Positions 1 to 7,880 of a stretch of DNA of 64,000 bases are shown here, piece by piece. This DNA comes from Closterium sp. NIES-65. Taxonomy: Eukaryota; Streptophyta; Zygnematophyceae; Desmidiales; Closteriaceae. The stretch is taken from contig CANXME010000106.1 in NCBI GenBank assembly GCA_948144175.1, positions 3,906,001-3,970,000 on the forward strand. Direction: 5' to 3'. The notes under the pieces were generated by a model. It was not told where the DNA came from. It made no database searches and saw nothing but the letters and a program-made list of their open reading frames with translations. A program made the position numbers and the translations under genes. The first letter of the stretch is position 1. Each line of letters opens with the position of its first letter.

Positions 1-87
1 CGCGTAGCAGGCAGAAGTGTGCGTTTAACATGGAGGAACAAAGTAACACAGATGGGTTGCGCTGCCACACACTCACATGCACTGCAG

Positions 88-180
88 ACTCACAACAAGC
101 ACTGCACACACTCACAAGTACTGCACACACTCACAAGTACTGCACACACTCACAAGTACTGCACACACTCACAAGTACTG
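88..180. repeat. 19-bp minisatellite spanning a splice donor
   Basis: About four copies, with 'tcacaagtactg' at 112, 131, 150 and 169 and a variant copy near 90. On the gene strand each copy carries the end of LRR exon 8 plus GTGAGT. Confidence 0.85.
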
Positions 181-244
181 CAGATTTTCCATGTTGCCCC
201 ATGAGTCAGGAATGGGGCCTGACAGACCCATGTCCTCCAGATGC
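173..244 (-). CDS. LRR exon 8 of 8 visible (72 bp)
   Basis: One LRR ([15 protein letters not shown]...LQYL). The acceptor is TTCAG and the donor is CTT/GTGAGT. The donor lies inside a 19-bp tandem array (88-180), each unit repeating CAGTACTT/GTGAGT. The next exon lies beyond the left edge of the window. Confidence 0.85.
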
Positions 245-3200
245 CTGAATTTGGGGCAGGTGAGAGGATGAGAGGGCGAGAAGGAGGGGGGATAGATGGG
301 GAGAGGTGAGGAGGCGTGTGGGGGAGACATGAGGCATAAGAGCCGTGTGAGGTTTGGGAGGCATGGGAGGCATGGGAGGCATGGGAGGCATGCGAGGCAT
401 GGGAGGCATGGGAGGCATGGGAGGCATGGGAGGCATGGGAGGCATGGGAGGCATGGGAGGCATGGGAGGCATGCGAGGCATGGGAGGCATGGGATGGGAG
501 GCTTAAATGGCGGTTGAAAGAAGCAGATAAGGCTTCAAAAGAGCATGTGATGAGTGAATACAGGTGGGTGAGGAGGCGTACAGGTGGGTGAGGAGGCGTA
601 CAGGTGGGTGAGGAGGCATACAGGTGGGTGAGGAGGCATACAGGTGGGTGAGGAGGCGTACAGGTGGGTGAGGAGGTGTAAAGGTGGGTGAGGAGGCGTA
701 CAGGTGGGTGAGGGGGCGTACAGGTGGGTGAGGAGGTGTAAAGGTGGGTGAGGAGGCGTACAGGTGGGTGAGGAGGTGTACAGGTGGGTGAGGATGCGTA
801 CAGGTGGGTGAGGAGGTGTACAGGTGGGTGAGGAGGCGTACAGGTGGGTGAGGTTCTTGAGTTGCGAGTAGGACTCCGGCAGCGACCCTCCCATGGGGTT
901 GGAATAGAGCTTCCTGGGGGAGGCATGCCGTGGGAGTGGGTTGACGTGAAGAGAAAGAGGCAGGGATGGGGTTGGAGTAGAGCTTCCTGGGGGAGGCATG
1001 CGGTGGGTAAGAGTAGGAGCAAATTAAATGAAGTAAAGGAGGTGTGCGTGGGTGAGAGTAGGAGGAATGGCAGGCAGGGCATGAGTGGCAGGGCACGAGT
1101 GGCAGGGCACGAGCGGCACATGACATGACTGCCCAGAAAGGCATGGCATCGCGTTGGGGAGAGGGTCCAGGGATGGGCACAGCCTACTCGTTTGAAAAAC
1201 AATGGCAGTGAAAACCAGGGAAACAATGGCAGTGAAAACCAGGGAAACAATGGCAGTGAAAACCAGGGAAACAATGGCAGTGAAAACCAGGGAAACAATG
1301 GCAGTGAAAACCAGGGAAACAATGGCAGTGAAAACCAGGGAAACAATGGCAGTGAAAACCAGGGAAACAATGGAAGTGAAAACCAGGGAAACAATGGCAG
1401 TGAAAACCAGGGAAACAATGGCAGTGAAAACCAGGGAAACAATGGCAGTCACGCACACTTTGAGCTCTGCCCCCACAGCTGCTGCACTCACAGCTGCTGC
1501 ACTCACAGCTGCTGCCCTCACAGCTGCTGCACTAACAGCTGCTGCACTCACAGCTGCGGCACTCACAGCTGCTGCGGCACTCACAGCTCCTGAAGCTGGG
1601 TCATGCGGCCAAAGTAGATCGGCAGAGGGCCTTCGAAGGAGTTGTTTTGGGCAAATCTGGCGGTTGAGATATATGGGGGAACGGGGTGCGAAGAGGAAGA
1701 GAGTGGAAAGCAAGTAATCTGCAAAAGAGGCGGTGCAGTGCGGTGGATTCGGAAGTGGGATGGATGGACAAGCATGAATGCAGGGAGACCGTGCAAGGCA
1801 TGTGGCGGAGCAGAAGTAAGAACCAGGAGGGGGAGAAATAAATCAGGCGCATGAAAGAAGGAGTGTTTTGAGACGTCTCAAAATAAATCAGGCGCAAGAC
1901 TCGAATGAAGAGCAACTTATACCAGGAGCAAAGCTCTAACAATGCCTCTTTGACGGCAAGGGAAGGCTCTTCCGTAATACACACACGTGGGCATTTGCTT
2001 GACTCATGTATGCGGAACACATGGCATGGCAGGTGGTGACTAAAGGAGTATGATGGTGTCTCGGGGCCAAAAAGGGGCAGACAAACAGTTTCTAGAAAGA
2101 CTTACAACTGTTTGAGTGCTGTGAGAGCTGTCAGACTGGACGGAAGGGAACCAGAGAATCTGTTGTTACCTAATCGGCTGTTGATTTGTGGTACACATGC
2201 ATGCACGCATGCACACATGCACCCAAGCACACACAGATGCACACACACACACATACACACACACACATACACACACACACACACATGCACATGCACACAC
2301 GCACACACCCATGCACACACGCGCGCACACACACACACACACGCACACACACACACACACACGAAACATCCCCACCTCTCCAAACACGCGTAGACACATC
2401 CATGCATGAACGCAGAGACGAGAATATCAACATGCATGTGAAAAAATTCCCATCCCTCCTCGGCTGCTTCCTCCTCATACTCCTATACTCATGCTTCACT
2501 TTCCACCACGTGGCTTCCTTTTCCTTCATTTTATGTGCGAAATCGCTGAAGAGGAGATGGCAAGATGGTGAAGGGAGTGAATGGTGGTGGCATGATTAGA
2601 GAAACCAAGGAGCACAGTGAGGCAGGCTGGTGGGAGAATAAACTCCTGAATCCTGTCAGCTGCTGAACATGTGCTCTGCTTTGAATAAACCACACCCTGT
2701 ACTGTAGCAGGCAGGTGGTATGTAAATCGCATCCTGTACTGTAGCAGGCAGGTGGTATGTAAATCGCATCCTGTACTGTAAGAGGCTGTGTAAGGGAATC
2801 TATATAGAAGCCAATGTAGATTCCCTTACACAGTTTCTTACAGTACAGGGTGTGGTTTAAATAAAGCAGAGCGCATGTTCACAAGCTCACAGGATTCAGG
2901 GGTGGGTAAAAGGCAAGAGCAGTCGCCGTAAATGCATACAGGAGTGTGATTTCGCAAGCAGGGATCACAGAAAGGGCAAGTGGGGATCACAGGAAGATCA
3001 AGTGAGGCTCACAGGAAGGGCAAGGGAGGCTCACAGTGAGGGTTTGAGTGCGCAGCATTGTTGATCTTCGCTCTTATCTTTCATGACATTGTGATATTGC
3101 TTGTAATACATGCGCCCGGATTTGTACGTACCCTGAATGTGACTATACTGAAAGTATCCCCAAAAGCAAACTGTTCGAGTTCAGGTCAAACACGTTAGTG

Positions 3201-6200
3201 TTCGATCTTGCCTCACAACTGTTCGACCTTGCCTCACAACTATTCGACCTTGCCTCACAACTGTTCGACCTTGCCTCACAACTGTTTGACCTTGCCTCAC
3301 AACTGTTCGACCCTATACTCGAACAGAGACACTACCATTTAGGAAAACTGTTCGAGTCGAACGTGTTCGGTTCGGTTCGACTTGACCAAGTGTTTGAAAA
3401 ATGTTCGATTCAAGCGTGTTGGGTTCGCTCGTTGCCCATGTGGGCCGCTCACAGGGTTTGGAGGTTGGTGAGGCGGCTGAGAGAGTCAGGCAGAGGGCCT
3501 TGGAAGTTGTTCATGTCCAGCTCTCTGGCAGCGAGGAGCAGGGCGGAGGAGGGAGGAGGTGAATGAAGGGAGTGTGGAGAATGAAGGGAGCTTGAAGAAC
3601 TAAGGAAATGTGGAGAATGTAGAGTGTGTGAAGGGAGTGTGGGAAACGAAGGGGGTGTGTGAAGATTGAAAGGAGTGTGGAGAATGAAGGAAATGTGGAG
3701 TGTGAAGGGAGTGAGGGAAATGAAGGGAGTGTGAGGATTAATGGGAGTGTGAAGATCAAAGGAAGTGTGGAGAATTAAGGGAGTGTGGAGAATGAAAGGG
3801 GTGTGGAGAATGAAGTGAGTGTAGGGAATGAAGGGAGTGTGGAGAAAAAAAAGGGAGTGTGGAGAATGAAAGGAGTGTGGAGAATGAAAGGAGTGTGGAG
3901 AATGAAAGGAGTGTGGAGAATGAAAGGAGTGAAGAATGAAAGGAGTGTGGAGAATGCAGGGAGTGTGGAGAATGCAGGGAGTGTGGAGAATGCAGGGAGT
4001 GTGGAGAATGCAGGGAGTGTGGAGAATGCAGGGAGTGTGGAGAATGCAGGGAGTGTGGAGAATGCAGGGAGTGTGGAGAATGCAGGGAGTGTGGAGAATG
4101 CAGGGAGTGTGGAGAATGCAGGGAGTGTGGAGAATGCAGGGAGTGACGGCATACAGGGAGACGAGGGCGGTGAGATTGCCGATGACATCTGGCAGCACCA
4201 TTGTGAGCTCGCACTGTGAGAGATCCCTGGCAGCACACGCAGCACACGCAGCACACGCAGCACACGCAGCACACGCAGCACACGCAGCACACGCAGCACA
4301 GCAGCACAAGCAACAAAGGCAGCACAAGCGGCACAAGCAACACAAGCAGCAAAATTGGCACAAGCGGCACAAGCAACACAAGGGGTACATGGTTATATGG
4401 TACGGTTGGTTGTGCTTACTCACTCTGCGGCCAAGTGTGACTTAATTGTAGTGTGCACGTGCGTGGGAGTAAAGTGCACTCTACTGCAGTGTAGTGCGCA
4501 CGTGGGAGTCACACGCGCATCCGTGCTTGCGGGTGTTTCGAGGGCCAAGTGGGCCTCACAGGTGTTGGAGATTGGTGAGGCGGCTGAGGGACGCAGGCAG
4601 AGAGCCGTAAAACCGGTTGCTGTCCAGATAGCTGGGAGGAAAGGGGGGAGGGGGGGGGGGGGGTGGAGTGGATGAGGGCGGAGGAGGGCGGAGGAGGGCG
4701 AGAGAGGGCGGAGTGAGGGAGCTTGGTGTTTCAAGGTGGCTCTGACGAGAATGGTGAGGGGACGGTGCATGGGTGGAGGGGACGGTGCATGGGCGGAGGG
4801 GACGGTGCATGGGTTGAGGGGACGGTGCATGGGCGGAGGGGAAAGCGGTACATGTGTAAGACAAGTGCAGGTCAGCAAGGGAGTATAAAGTGCAGAAATT
4901 GAGGGGGGTGTGGAGAACGATGGGGGTGCGGAGAGTAAGAGAGTGGAGGACATAAAGGGAACGGCATGGAGGCATGCAAAGGAGGGAGGAATGAGAGTCC
5001 CAGGGGGCGTGCGGTGTAGAGGCGTACAGAGCGGTGAGGGAGGTGAGATTGCCGATGACATCTGGCATCTCGCCCAGAATGTTGGCCTGCGACAGCCTCC
5101 TGGGAGCACAAGGGGTGGCAGCACAAGGGGTGGCAGCACAGGGGGTACAGTTCTGTGAATATGCTCACTCTCTGTGGTGTCGTATGAGAGTGAGGGTCGC
5201 ATGAAAGTGAGTGTCGCATGAAAGTGAGTGTCGCATGAAAGTGAGTGTCGCATGAAAGTGAGTGTTGCATGAGAGTGAGTGTCGCATGAAAGTGAGTGTC
5301 GCATGAAAGTGAGTGTCGCATGAAAGTGAGTGTCGCATGAAAGTGAGTGTCGCATGAAAGTGAGTGTCGCATGAGAGTGAGTGTCGCATGAAAGTGAGTA
5401 TCGCATGAAAGTGAGTGTCGCATGAAAGTGAGTGTCGCATGAAAGTGAGTGTAGCATGAGAGTGAGTGTCGCATGAAAGTGAGTATCGCATGAAAGTGAG
5501 TGTCGCATGAAAGTGAGTGTCGCATGAAAGTGAGTGTCGCATGAAAGTGAGTGTCCCATGAGAGTGAGTGTCGCATGAAAGTGAGTATCGCATGAAAGTG
5601 AGTGTCGCATGAAAGTGAGTGTCGCATGAACACAGCCCACAGGCGTTACACTCGTCCCCCCCTGGCGCCTTAGTCCCCGTTGGCTCTCTACTTCAGGGAG
5701 TCGGCCCCTCCTGCAGGGACCTAGAGTTAGCAGTGCTGCTAGCTGCGACTTCGCTGGTTGCTCAGGTCAGGACAGCAGAGGATCGTTTCCTGGGTTCATG
5801 TCTGGGAACCACATTTCAATTCTCGCCACGGGCGGAAAATGTGGACCAGCAGGGATTTGAACACTAGGCTCTGATCTCGCTACACACTGGGTCAAATTGA
5901 AAAGAGGAAGTTATTTGGCACAGCATAATGCCCATTAACACAGCCCACAGGCGTTACAGCAGGGCAGGGAGGGGCAGGGCGGGGCAGGGCAGGGCAGGGC
6001 AGGGCAGGGCAGGGCAGGGCAGGGCGGGGCAGGGCAGGGCAGGGCAAGGCAGGGCAGGGCAGGGCAGGGCAGGGCAGGGCAGGGCAGGGCAGGGCAGGGC
6101 AGGGCAGGGCAGGGCAGGGCAGGGCAGGGCAGGGCAGGGCGGGGCAGGGCAGGGCAGGGCAGGGCAGGGCAGGGCGGGGCAGGGCAGGGCAGGGCAGGGC

Positions 6201-6437
6201 AGGGCAGGGCAGGGCAGGGCGGGGCAGGGCAGGGCAGGGCAGGGCAGGGCAGGGCGGGGCAGGGCAGGGCAGGGCAGGGCAGGGCAGGGCAGGGCAGGGC
6301 ATGCACGCACAGGGCGACAACAGCCGTGTTGTTGCATGTGATGCGCGGGTCGTTGAGCGTGCACACGTCGCTCACGTTCGTCCACCGCGTGAAGTCACCC
6401 CCCCCAATATGCCAGAAATGCACCAGGCCTGCTAGCG
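173..6437 (-). CDS. LRR receptor-type gene, nine exons, 3' part outside window
   Basis: This is a minus-strand gene whose visible part is the extracellular leucine-rich-repeat region. It has an LRR N-cap exon (6311-6437) and eight exons of exactly 72 bp: 5028-5099, 4560-4631, 4155-4226, 3453-3524, 2106-2177, 1585-1656, 842-913 and 173-244. Every one is bounded by AG at the acceptor and GT at the donor, and every donor falls in phase 2, so each exon adds one 24-residue LRR of the plant type L..N.F.G.LP..L..L..L. One-LRR-per-72-bp phase-2 exons are the known architecture of plant LRR receptor-like kinases. A signal-peptide exon upstream and any transmembrane or kinase exons downstream are not seen; the latter would lie left of position 1. 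Expected location is the cell surface, with ligand or co-receptor binding. It could equally be a receptor-like protein without kinase. Exon calls are strong; the exact receptor family is not determined. Confidence 0.85.
355..496. repeat. 9-bp minisatellite (gggaggcat)n
   Basis: Roughly 15 copies with single-base variants (gcgaggcat), lying in the intron upstream of LRR exon 8. The unit resembles the catgcctccc stretch before the exon-7 acceptor. Confidence 0.85.
550..851. repeat. 20-bp minisatellite derived from LRR exon 7 donor
   Basis: About 15 copies of caggtgggtgaggaggcgta. On the gene strand this reads CACCCACCT/GTACGCCTCC, so it contains the 3' end of exon 7 and its donor in every unit. 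Confidence 0.9.
842..913 (-). CDS. LRR exon 7 of 8 (72 bp)
   Basis: One LRR ([15 protein letters not shown]...LTHL). The acceptor is CCCCAG and the donor is CCT/GTACGC. About 15 copies of a 20-bp unit, each containing the last exon bases plus the donor, follow at 550-851. A second, truncated copy of the acceptor and first ~25 exon bases lies upstream at about 955-990. Confidence 0.85.
1197..1449. repeat. 24-bp minisatellite in LRR intron
   Basis: About ten near-identical copies of a 24-bp unit (cagtgaaaaccagggaaaca...). Because 24 is a multiple of three it leaves several frames open, which explains the long repetitive reading frames here; none is a gene. Confidence 0.9.
1470..1584. repeat. 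15-bp minisatellite derived from LRR exon 6 donor
   Basis: About seven copies of cacagctgctgcact, with slight variants next to the exon. On the gene strand each reads AGCTGTGAGTGCAGC, the exon-6 donor context. Confidence 0.85.
1585..1656 (-). CDS. LRR exon 6 of 8 (72 bp)
   Basis: One LRR ([15 protein letters not shown]...LQEL). The acceptor is GCCAG and the donor is GCT/GTGAGT. A 15-bp tandem repeat carrying the same AGCTGTGAGTGC junction follows immediately (1470-1584), so several copies of the donor are present. Confidence 0.85.
2106..2177 (-). CDS. LRR exon 5 of 8 (72 bp)
   Basis: One LRR ([15 protein letters not shown]...LKQL). The acceptor is AACAG and the donor is GTT/GTAAGT, an excellent consensus. 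The upstream intron carries a (CA)n microsatellite within 10-20 bp of the acceptor. Confidence 0.85.
2186..2372. repeat. (CA)n microsatellite
   Basis: Imperfect CA/GT dinucleotide repeat of about 185 bp with scattered tg, tgc and gcgc interruptions, in the intron just upstream of LRR exon 5. Confidence 0.9.
2641..2902. mobile_element. Foldback / MITE-like inverted repeat
   Basis: The left arm (from ctgaatcctgt, 2645) and right arm (ending acaggattcag, 2900) are inverted copies over roughly 90-100 bp. They meet at a short loop near 2800-2815 (gggaatct...agattccc). The left arm additionally contains two direct copies of a 37-bp segment (2690-2766). Transcribed, this would form a long hairpin. 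No coding sequence or clear target duplication was found. Confidence 0.7.
3199..3312. repeat. 21-bp tandem repeat
   Basis: About five and a half copies of ttcgaccttgcctcacaactg in the intron between LRR exons 5 and 4. Diverged gttcg-rich sequence continues to about 3425. Confidence 0.85.
3453..3524 (-). CDS. LRR exon 4 of 8 (72 bp)
   Basis: One LRR ([15 protein letters not shown]...LQTL). The acceptor is GCCAG and the donor is CCT/GTGAGC, phase 2. No repeat touches its donor. Confidence 0.85.
3560..4146. repeat. 18-bp minisatellite, graded from diverged to homogeneous
   Basis: Unit gtggagaatgcagggagt. Copies at 3945-4146 (next to LRR exon 3) are nearly identical, about eleven in number. Copies drift progressively toward 3560 through gaatgaaagg-type variants. 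The gradient suggests growth from the exon-proximal end. Confidence 0.85.
4155..4226 (-). CDS. LRR exon 3 of 8 (72 bp)
   Basis: One LRR ([18 protein letters not shown]...), closest to exon 1. The acceptor is GCCAG, directly preceded by about eight copies of a 9-bp unit that resembles the acceptor itself (4230-4303). The donor is CCT/GTATGC, followed within 20 bp by a long 18-bp tandem array. Confidence 0.85.
4230..4303. repeat. 9-bp repeat abutting LRR exon 3 acceptor
   Basis: About eight copies of cagcacacg. On the gene strand (gtgctgcgt)n leads directly into gtgctgccag/G, the acceptor. Related cagcacaag/cggcacaag units continue to about 4385. Confidence 0.8.
4560..4631 (-). CDS. LRR exon 2 of 8 (72 bp)
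   Basis: One LRR ([15 protein letters not shown]...LQHL). The acceptor is CCCAG and the donor is CCT/GTGAGG, phase 2. The odd-numbered exons 1 and 3 resemble each other (MPDVIGNLT / LPDVIGNLT), and even-numbered exons 2 and 4 resemble each other ([12 protein letters not shown]). That suggests the array grew by duplication of an exon pair. Confidence 0.85.
4740..4850. repeat. 20-bp minisatellite
   Basis: About five copies of gagggg-acggtgcatgggcg in the intron between LRR exons 1 and 2. It is flanked on the right strand side by short agggcgg repeats (4675-4715). Confidence 0.8.
5028..5099 (-). CDS. LRR exon 1 of 8 (72 bp)
   Basis: One LRR, reading from [14 protein letters not shown] to NLTSLTAL, with the plant-specific pattern I/L-G-E-MP in the middle. 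The acceptor is CCCAG before 5099 and the donor is CT/GTACGC after 5028, phase 2. The intron side of the acceptor holds about three copies of a 15-bp unit (5100-5145). Confidence 0.85.
5165..5634. repeat. 17-bp minisatellite
   Basis: About 26 copies of cgcatgaaagtgagtgt, with occasional gagagtg and cccatg variants. All three frames stay open on the minus strand, which explains very long spurious reading frames. There are no spacers, so it is not a CRISPR array. Confidence 0.9.
5628..5957 (-). mobile_element. SINE-like insertion with ~20-bp target duplication
   Basis: The segment between two copies of aacacagcccacaggcgtta (about 5629-5648 and 5937-5956) is absent from any repeat logic around it. 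Its minus strand contains gttcaaatccctgctggtcc (about 5841-5860), which fits the T-arm/B-box and 3' acceptor end of a tRNA. About 30 bases 5' of it is an A-box-like TGACCCAGTGTG. I infer a tRNA-derived SINE read leftward. No poly-A tail is visible and the A box is imperfect, so another small retroposon is possible. Confidence 0.45.
5957..6304. repeat. (gggca)n pentanucleotide array
   Basis: About 69 copies of gggca with scattered gggcg variants, reaching to within a few bases of the LRR N-cap donor. On the gene strand (GCCCT)n starts from the donor context GCCCT/GTGCG. Confidence 0.95.
6311..6437 (-). CDS. LRR N-terminal cap exon
   Basis: This exon encodes the segment before the first LRR. 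It has a leucine-rich start (ALAGL), aromatic residues (FW, RW), the cysteine pair C(TLNDPRIT)C and ends VVAL, which is how plant LRRNT caps run into repeat 1. The donor is CCT/GTGCGT at 6310-6311, phase 2, matching the next exon. The acceptor CAG at 6438-6440 is the best choice; a second AG a few bases inside the exon cannot be excluded. The block around the acceptor is repeated further upstream (6421-6690). No signal peptide is present here, so at least one more 5' exon is expected. Confidence 0.75.
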
Positions 6438-6690
6438 CTGCGTGGGGGGCGGAGGGGGACGGGCGGGGGAGGGAGGAGGAGGGATATGGCAGAACCCATC
6501 CCTCGCGAGCTGCCAGCCCTGCAACCACCAGGCGCGCCAGCACAGGGTAGGGGGCGGAAGGGGACGAGCGGGGGAGGGAGGAGGAGGGGGTGGGGGGGGG
6601 AGGGGTATGACAGTGCCCATGCCCATGCCTCATAAGCTGCCAGCCCTGCACCAGGCGCGCCAGCACAGGGTGGGGGGCGGAAGGGGGAAG
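6421..6690. repeat. Triplicated acceptor/5'-exon block of LRR N-cap exon
   Basis: Three diverged copies start near 6421, 6530 and 6651. Each carries caccaggc(c/g)(t/c)g...cagc followed by the g-rich intron tract. On the gene strand each holds an AG acceptor and the ALA.LV start of the N-cap exon, but only the leftmost copy continues into the full exon. The others are exon remnants. Confidence 0.65.
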
Positions 6691-6780
6691 AAAAAGAGCG
6701 GGAGGGGAGAGGGGGTGGGGGGGGGGAGGGGGGGAGGGGGAGGGTGCGGAGAGAGGGGGGGGAACTGCGGGCATCAAGTG

Positions 6781-6880
6781 CAAGGGGGTTGAAGGGCGGA
6801 GGGGATTGCAGGGCGGAGGGGATTGCAGGGCGGAGGGGATTGCAGGGCGGAGGGGATGGCAGGGCGGAGGGGATTGCAGG
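6781..6880. repeat. 16-17-bp repeat (gggcggaggggattgca)n
   Basis: About six copies, in the G-rich upstream intron or flank of the LRR gene. Preceded by a purine-rich G tract (6560-6770). Confidence 0.85.
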
Positions 6881-6957
6881 GCAGCACTCGGTCCTTGTGC
6901 AAGACGGGTGAAGCCACCCACGCTGATAACTGACGCCCCCCATCCCAATATCGCTTT

Positions 6958-7335
6958 CCCTCCCTCCCGTTTCCTCCCTCCCATTCCCTTCCTCCCATTC
7001 CCTCCCTCCCATTCCCTCCCTCACATTCCCTCCCTCACATTCCCTCCCTCCCATTCCCTTCCTCCCATTCCCTCCCTCACATTCCCTCCCTCACATTCCC
7101 TCCCTCCCATTCCCTTCCTCCCATTCCCTCCCTCCCATTCCCTCCCTCCAATTCCCTCCCTCCCCCCATTCCCTCCCTCTCATTCTCCCCTCCCATTCCC
7201 TTCCTCCCATTCCCTCCCTCCCTTTCCCTCCCATTCCCTCCCTCCTATTCCCTTCCTCCCATTCCCTCCCTCCCTTTCCCTCCCATTCCCTCCCTCCCAT
7301 TCCCTCCCTCCCAAACCCTCCCTACCATTCAGCCA
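6958..7335. repeat. C-rich 15-bp repeat (attccctccctccc)n
   Basis: About 25 imperfect copies of a pyrimidine-only unit. The pure purine/pyrimidine strand asymmetry over ~380 bp is of the kind able to form triplex DNA. No gene inside. Confidence 0.9.
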
Positions 7336-7439
7336 CTCCCTCCCATTCCCTGACTTGCTCACTGCCACCCGCCGCCGTCTACTGTTGCCCACTGCCGCCC
7401 ACTGCCGCCCAACTTCCTCCGTCCACACCTTCGATGGTC

Positions 7440-7880
7440 GTTGACTGCCGCAACTGCCAGGCACTGCAGCCAAACCACCACATTTCCCCCCTATACCCCC
7501 CCTCCTCTCCCAGCAGTACCTCGAGTGTCGGGGGTGACTGGCGGTGGCGCCACTACTACCGCTGGCGGCGCCGCCGGGGGGGGCGCTCCTGGCGGCGCTG
7601 GGGAGCCGCGGCAATGTGGGCACAGCGGCAGCGCAAGAAGCGCGACGAGCGCAAGGCGCGCGAGGAGCTTGAGGCGCTCGCGGCGCGATTGGAGCGAAGG
7701 GGTGCTGCGGATGACGACGGGGAGGTGCTGCCACGACGCGCCCTGTGCAAGTTCCTCGACGTGAGCTGTCGGCCACAGAGCGCAGGTTGCGCGGCGGCGG
7801 CGCGCGCGCGTGTGATTCGGCGACGGCTCCCGCCGACGTAGGTCACTGCGACGGTAAATCGCATTTCTAAATTCCATACG
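7440..7880 (-). other. GC-rich open stretch, possible 5' exon region of LRR gene
   Basis: The minus strand stays open and contains a hydrophobic run (LKLLARLALVALLALPLC) followed by A/P-rich residues, which looks like a signal peptide. A missing first exon of the LRR gene is expected upstream of 6437. However the run sits about 65 residues from the first Met, no clean donor is evident, and the plus strand is also open because of GC content. Treat as a candidate only. Confidence 0.2.

Noticed and set aside
150..1442. 430-residue minus-strand reading frame of repeated FPWFSLPL and PPHPPV
   Set aside because: It is the translation of 24-bp and 20-bp intronic minisatellites; it crosses genuine splice sites of the LRR gene and has no domain.
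2186..2372. Cys/Val- and His/Thr-rich frames in the CA repeat
   Set aside because: Dinucleotide repeat translation; no coding evidence.
4420..5640. 406-residue frame of [17 protein letters not shown] repeats, and the resemblance of 5165-5634 to a CRISPR array
   Set aside because: A 17-bp head-to-tail repeat without spacers keeps all frames open; no cas genes, and the genome is eukaryotic.
5840..5885. A functional tRNA gene on the minus strand near 5860
   Set aside because: Only the T-arm and 3' side fit; no cloverleaf with anticodon stem could be drawn, so a SINE remnant is more likely.
6300..6400. (gggca)n as a telomere-like repeat
   Set aside because: The unit is not a known telomeric motif and the array is internal to a gene.
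5892..6984. Poly-(ALPCP) frames on the minus strand and poly-(GRAGQ) on the plus strand
   Set aside because: Product of the (gggca)n pentanucleotide array; the only coding bases here belong to the N-cap exon at 6311-6437.
7434..7841. Plus-strand frame with charged MWAQRQRKKRDERKAREELEA segment
   Set aside because: GC-rich region open on several frames; no splice sites, homologous motif or supporting context on the plus strand.
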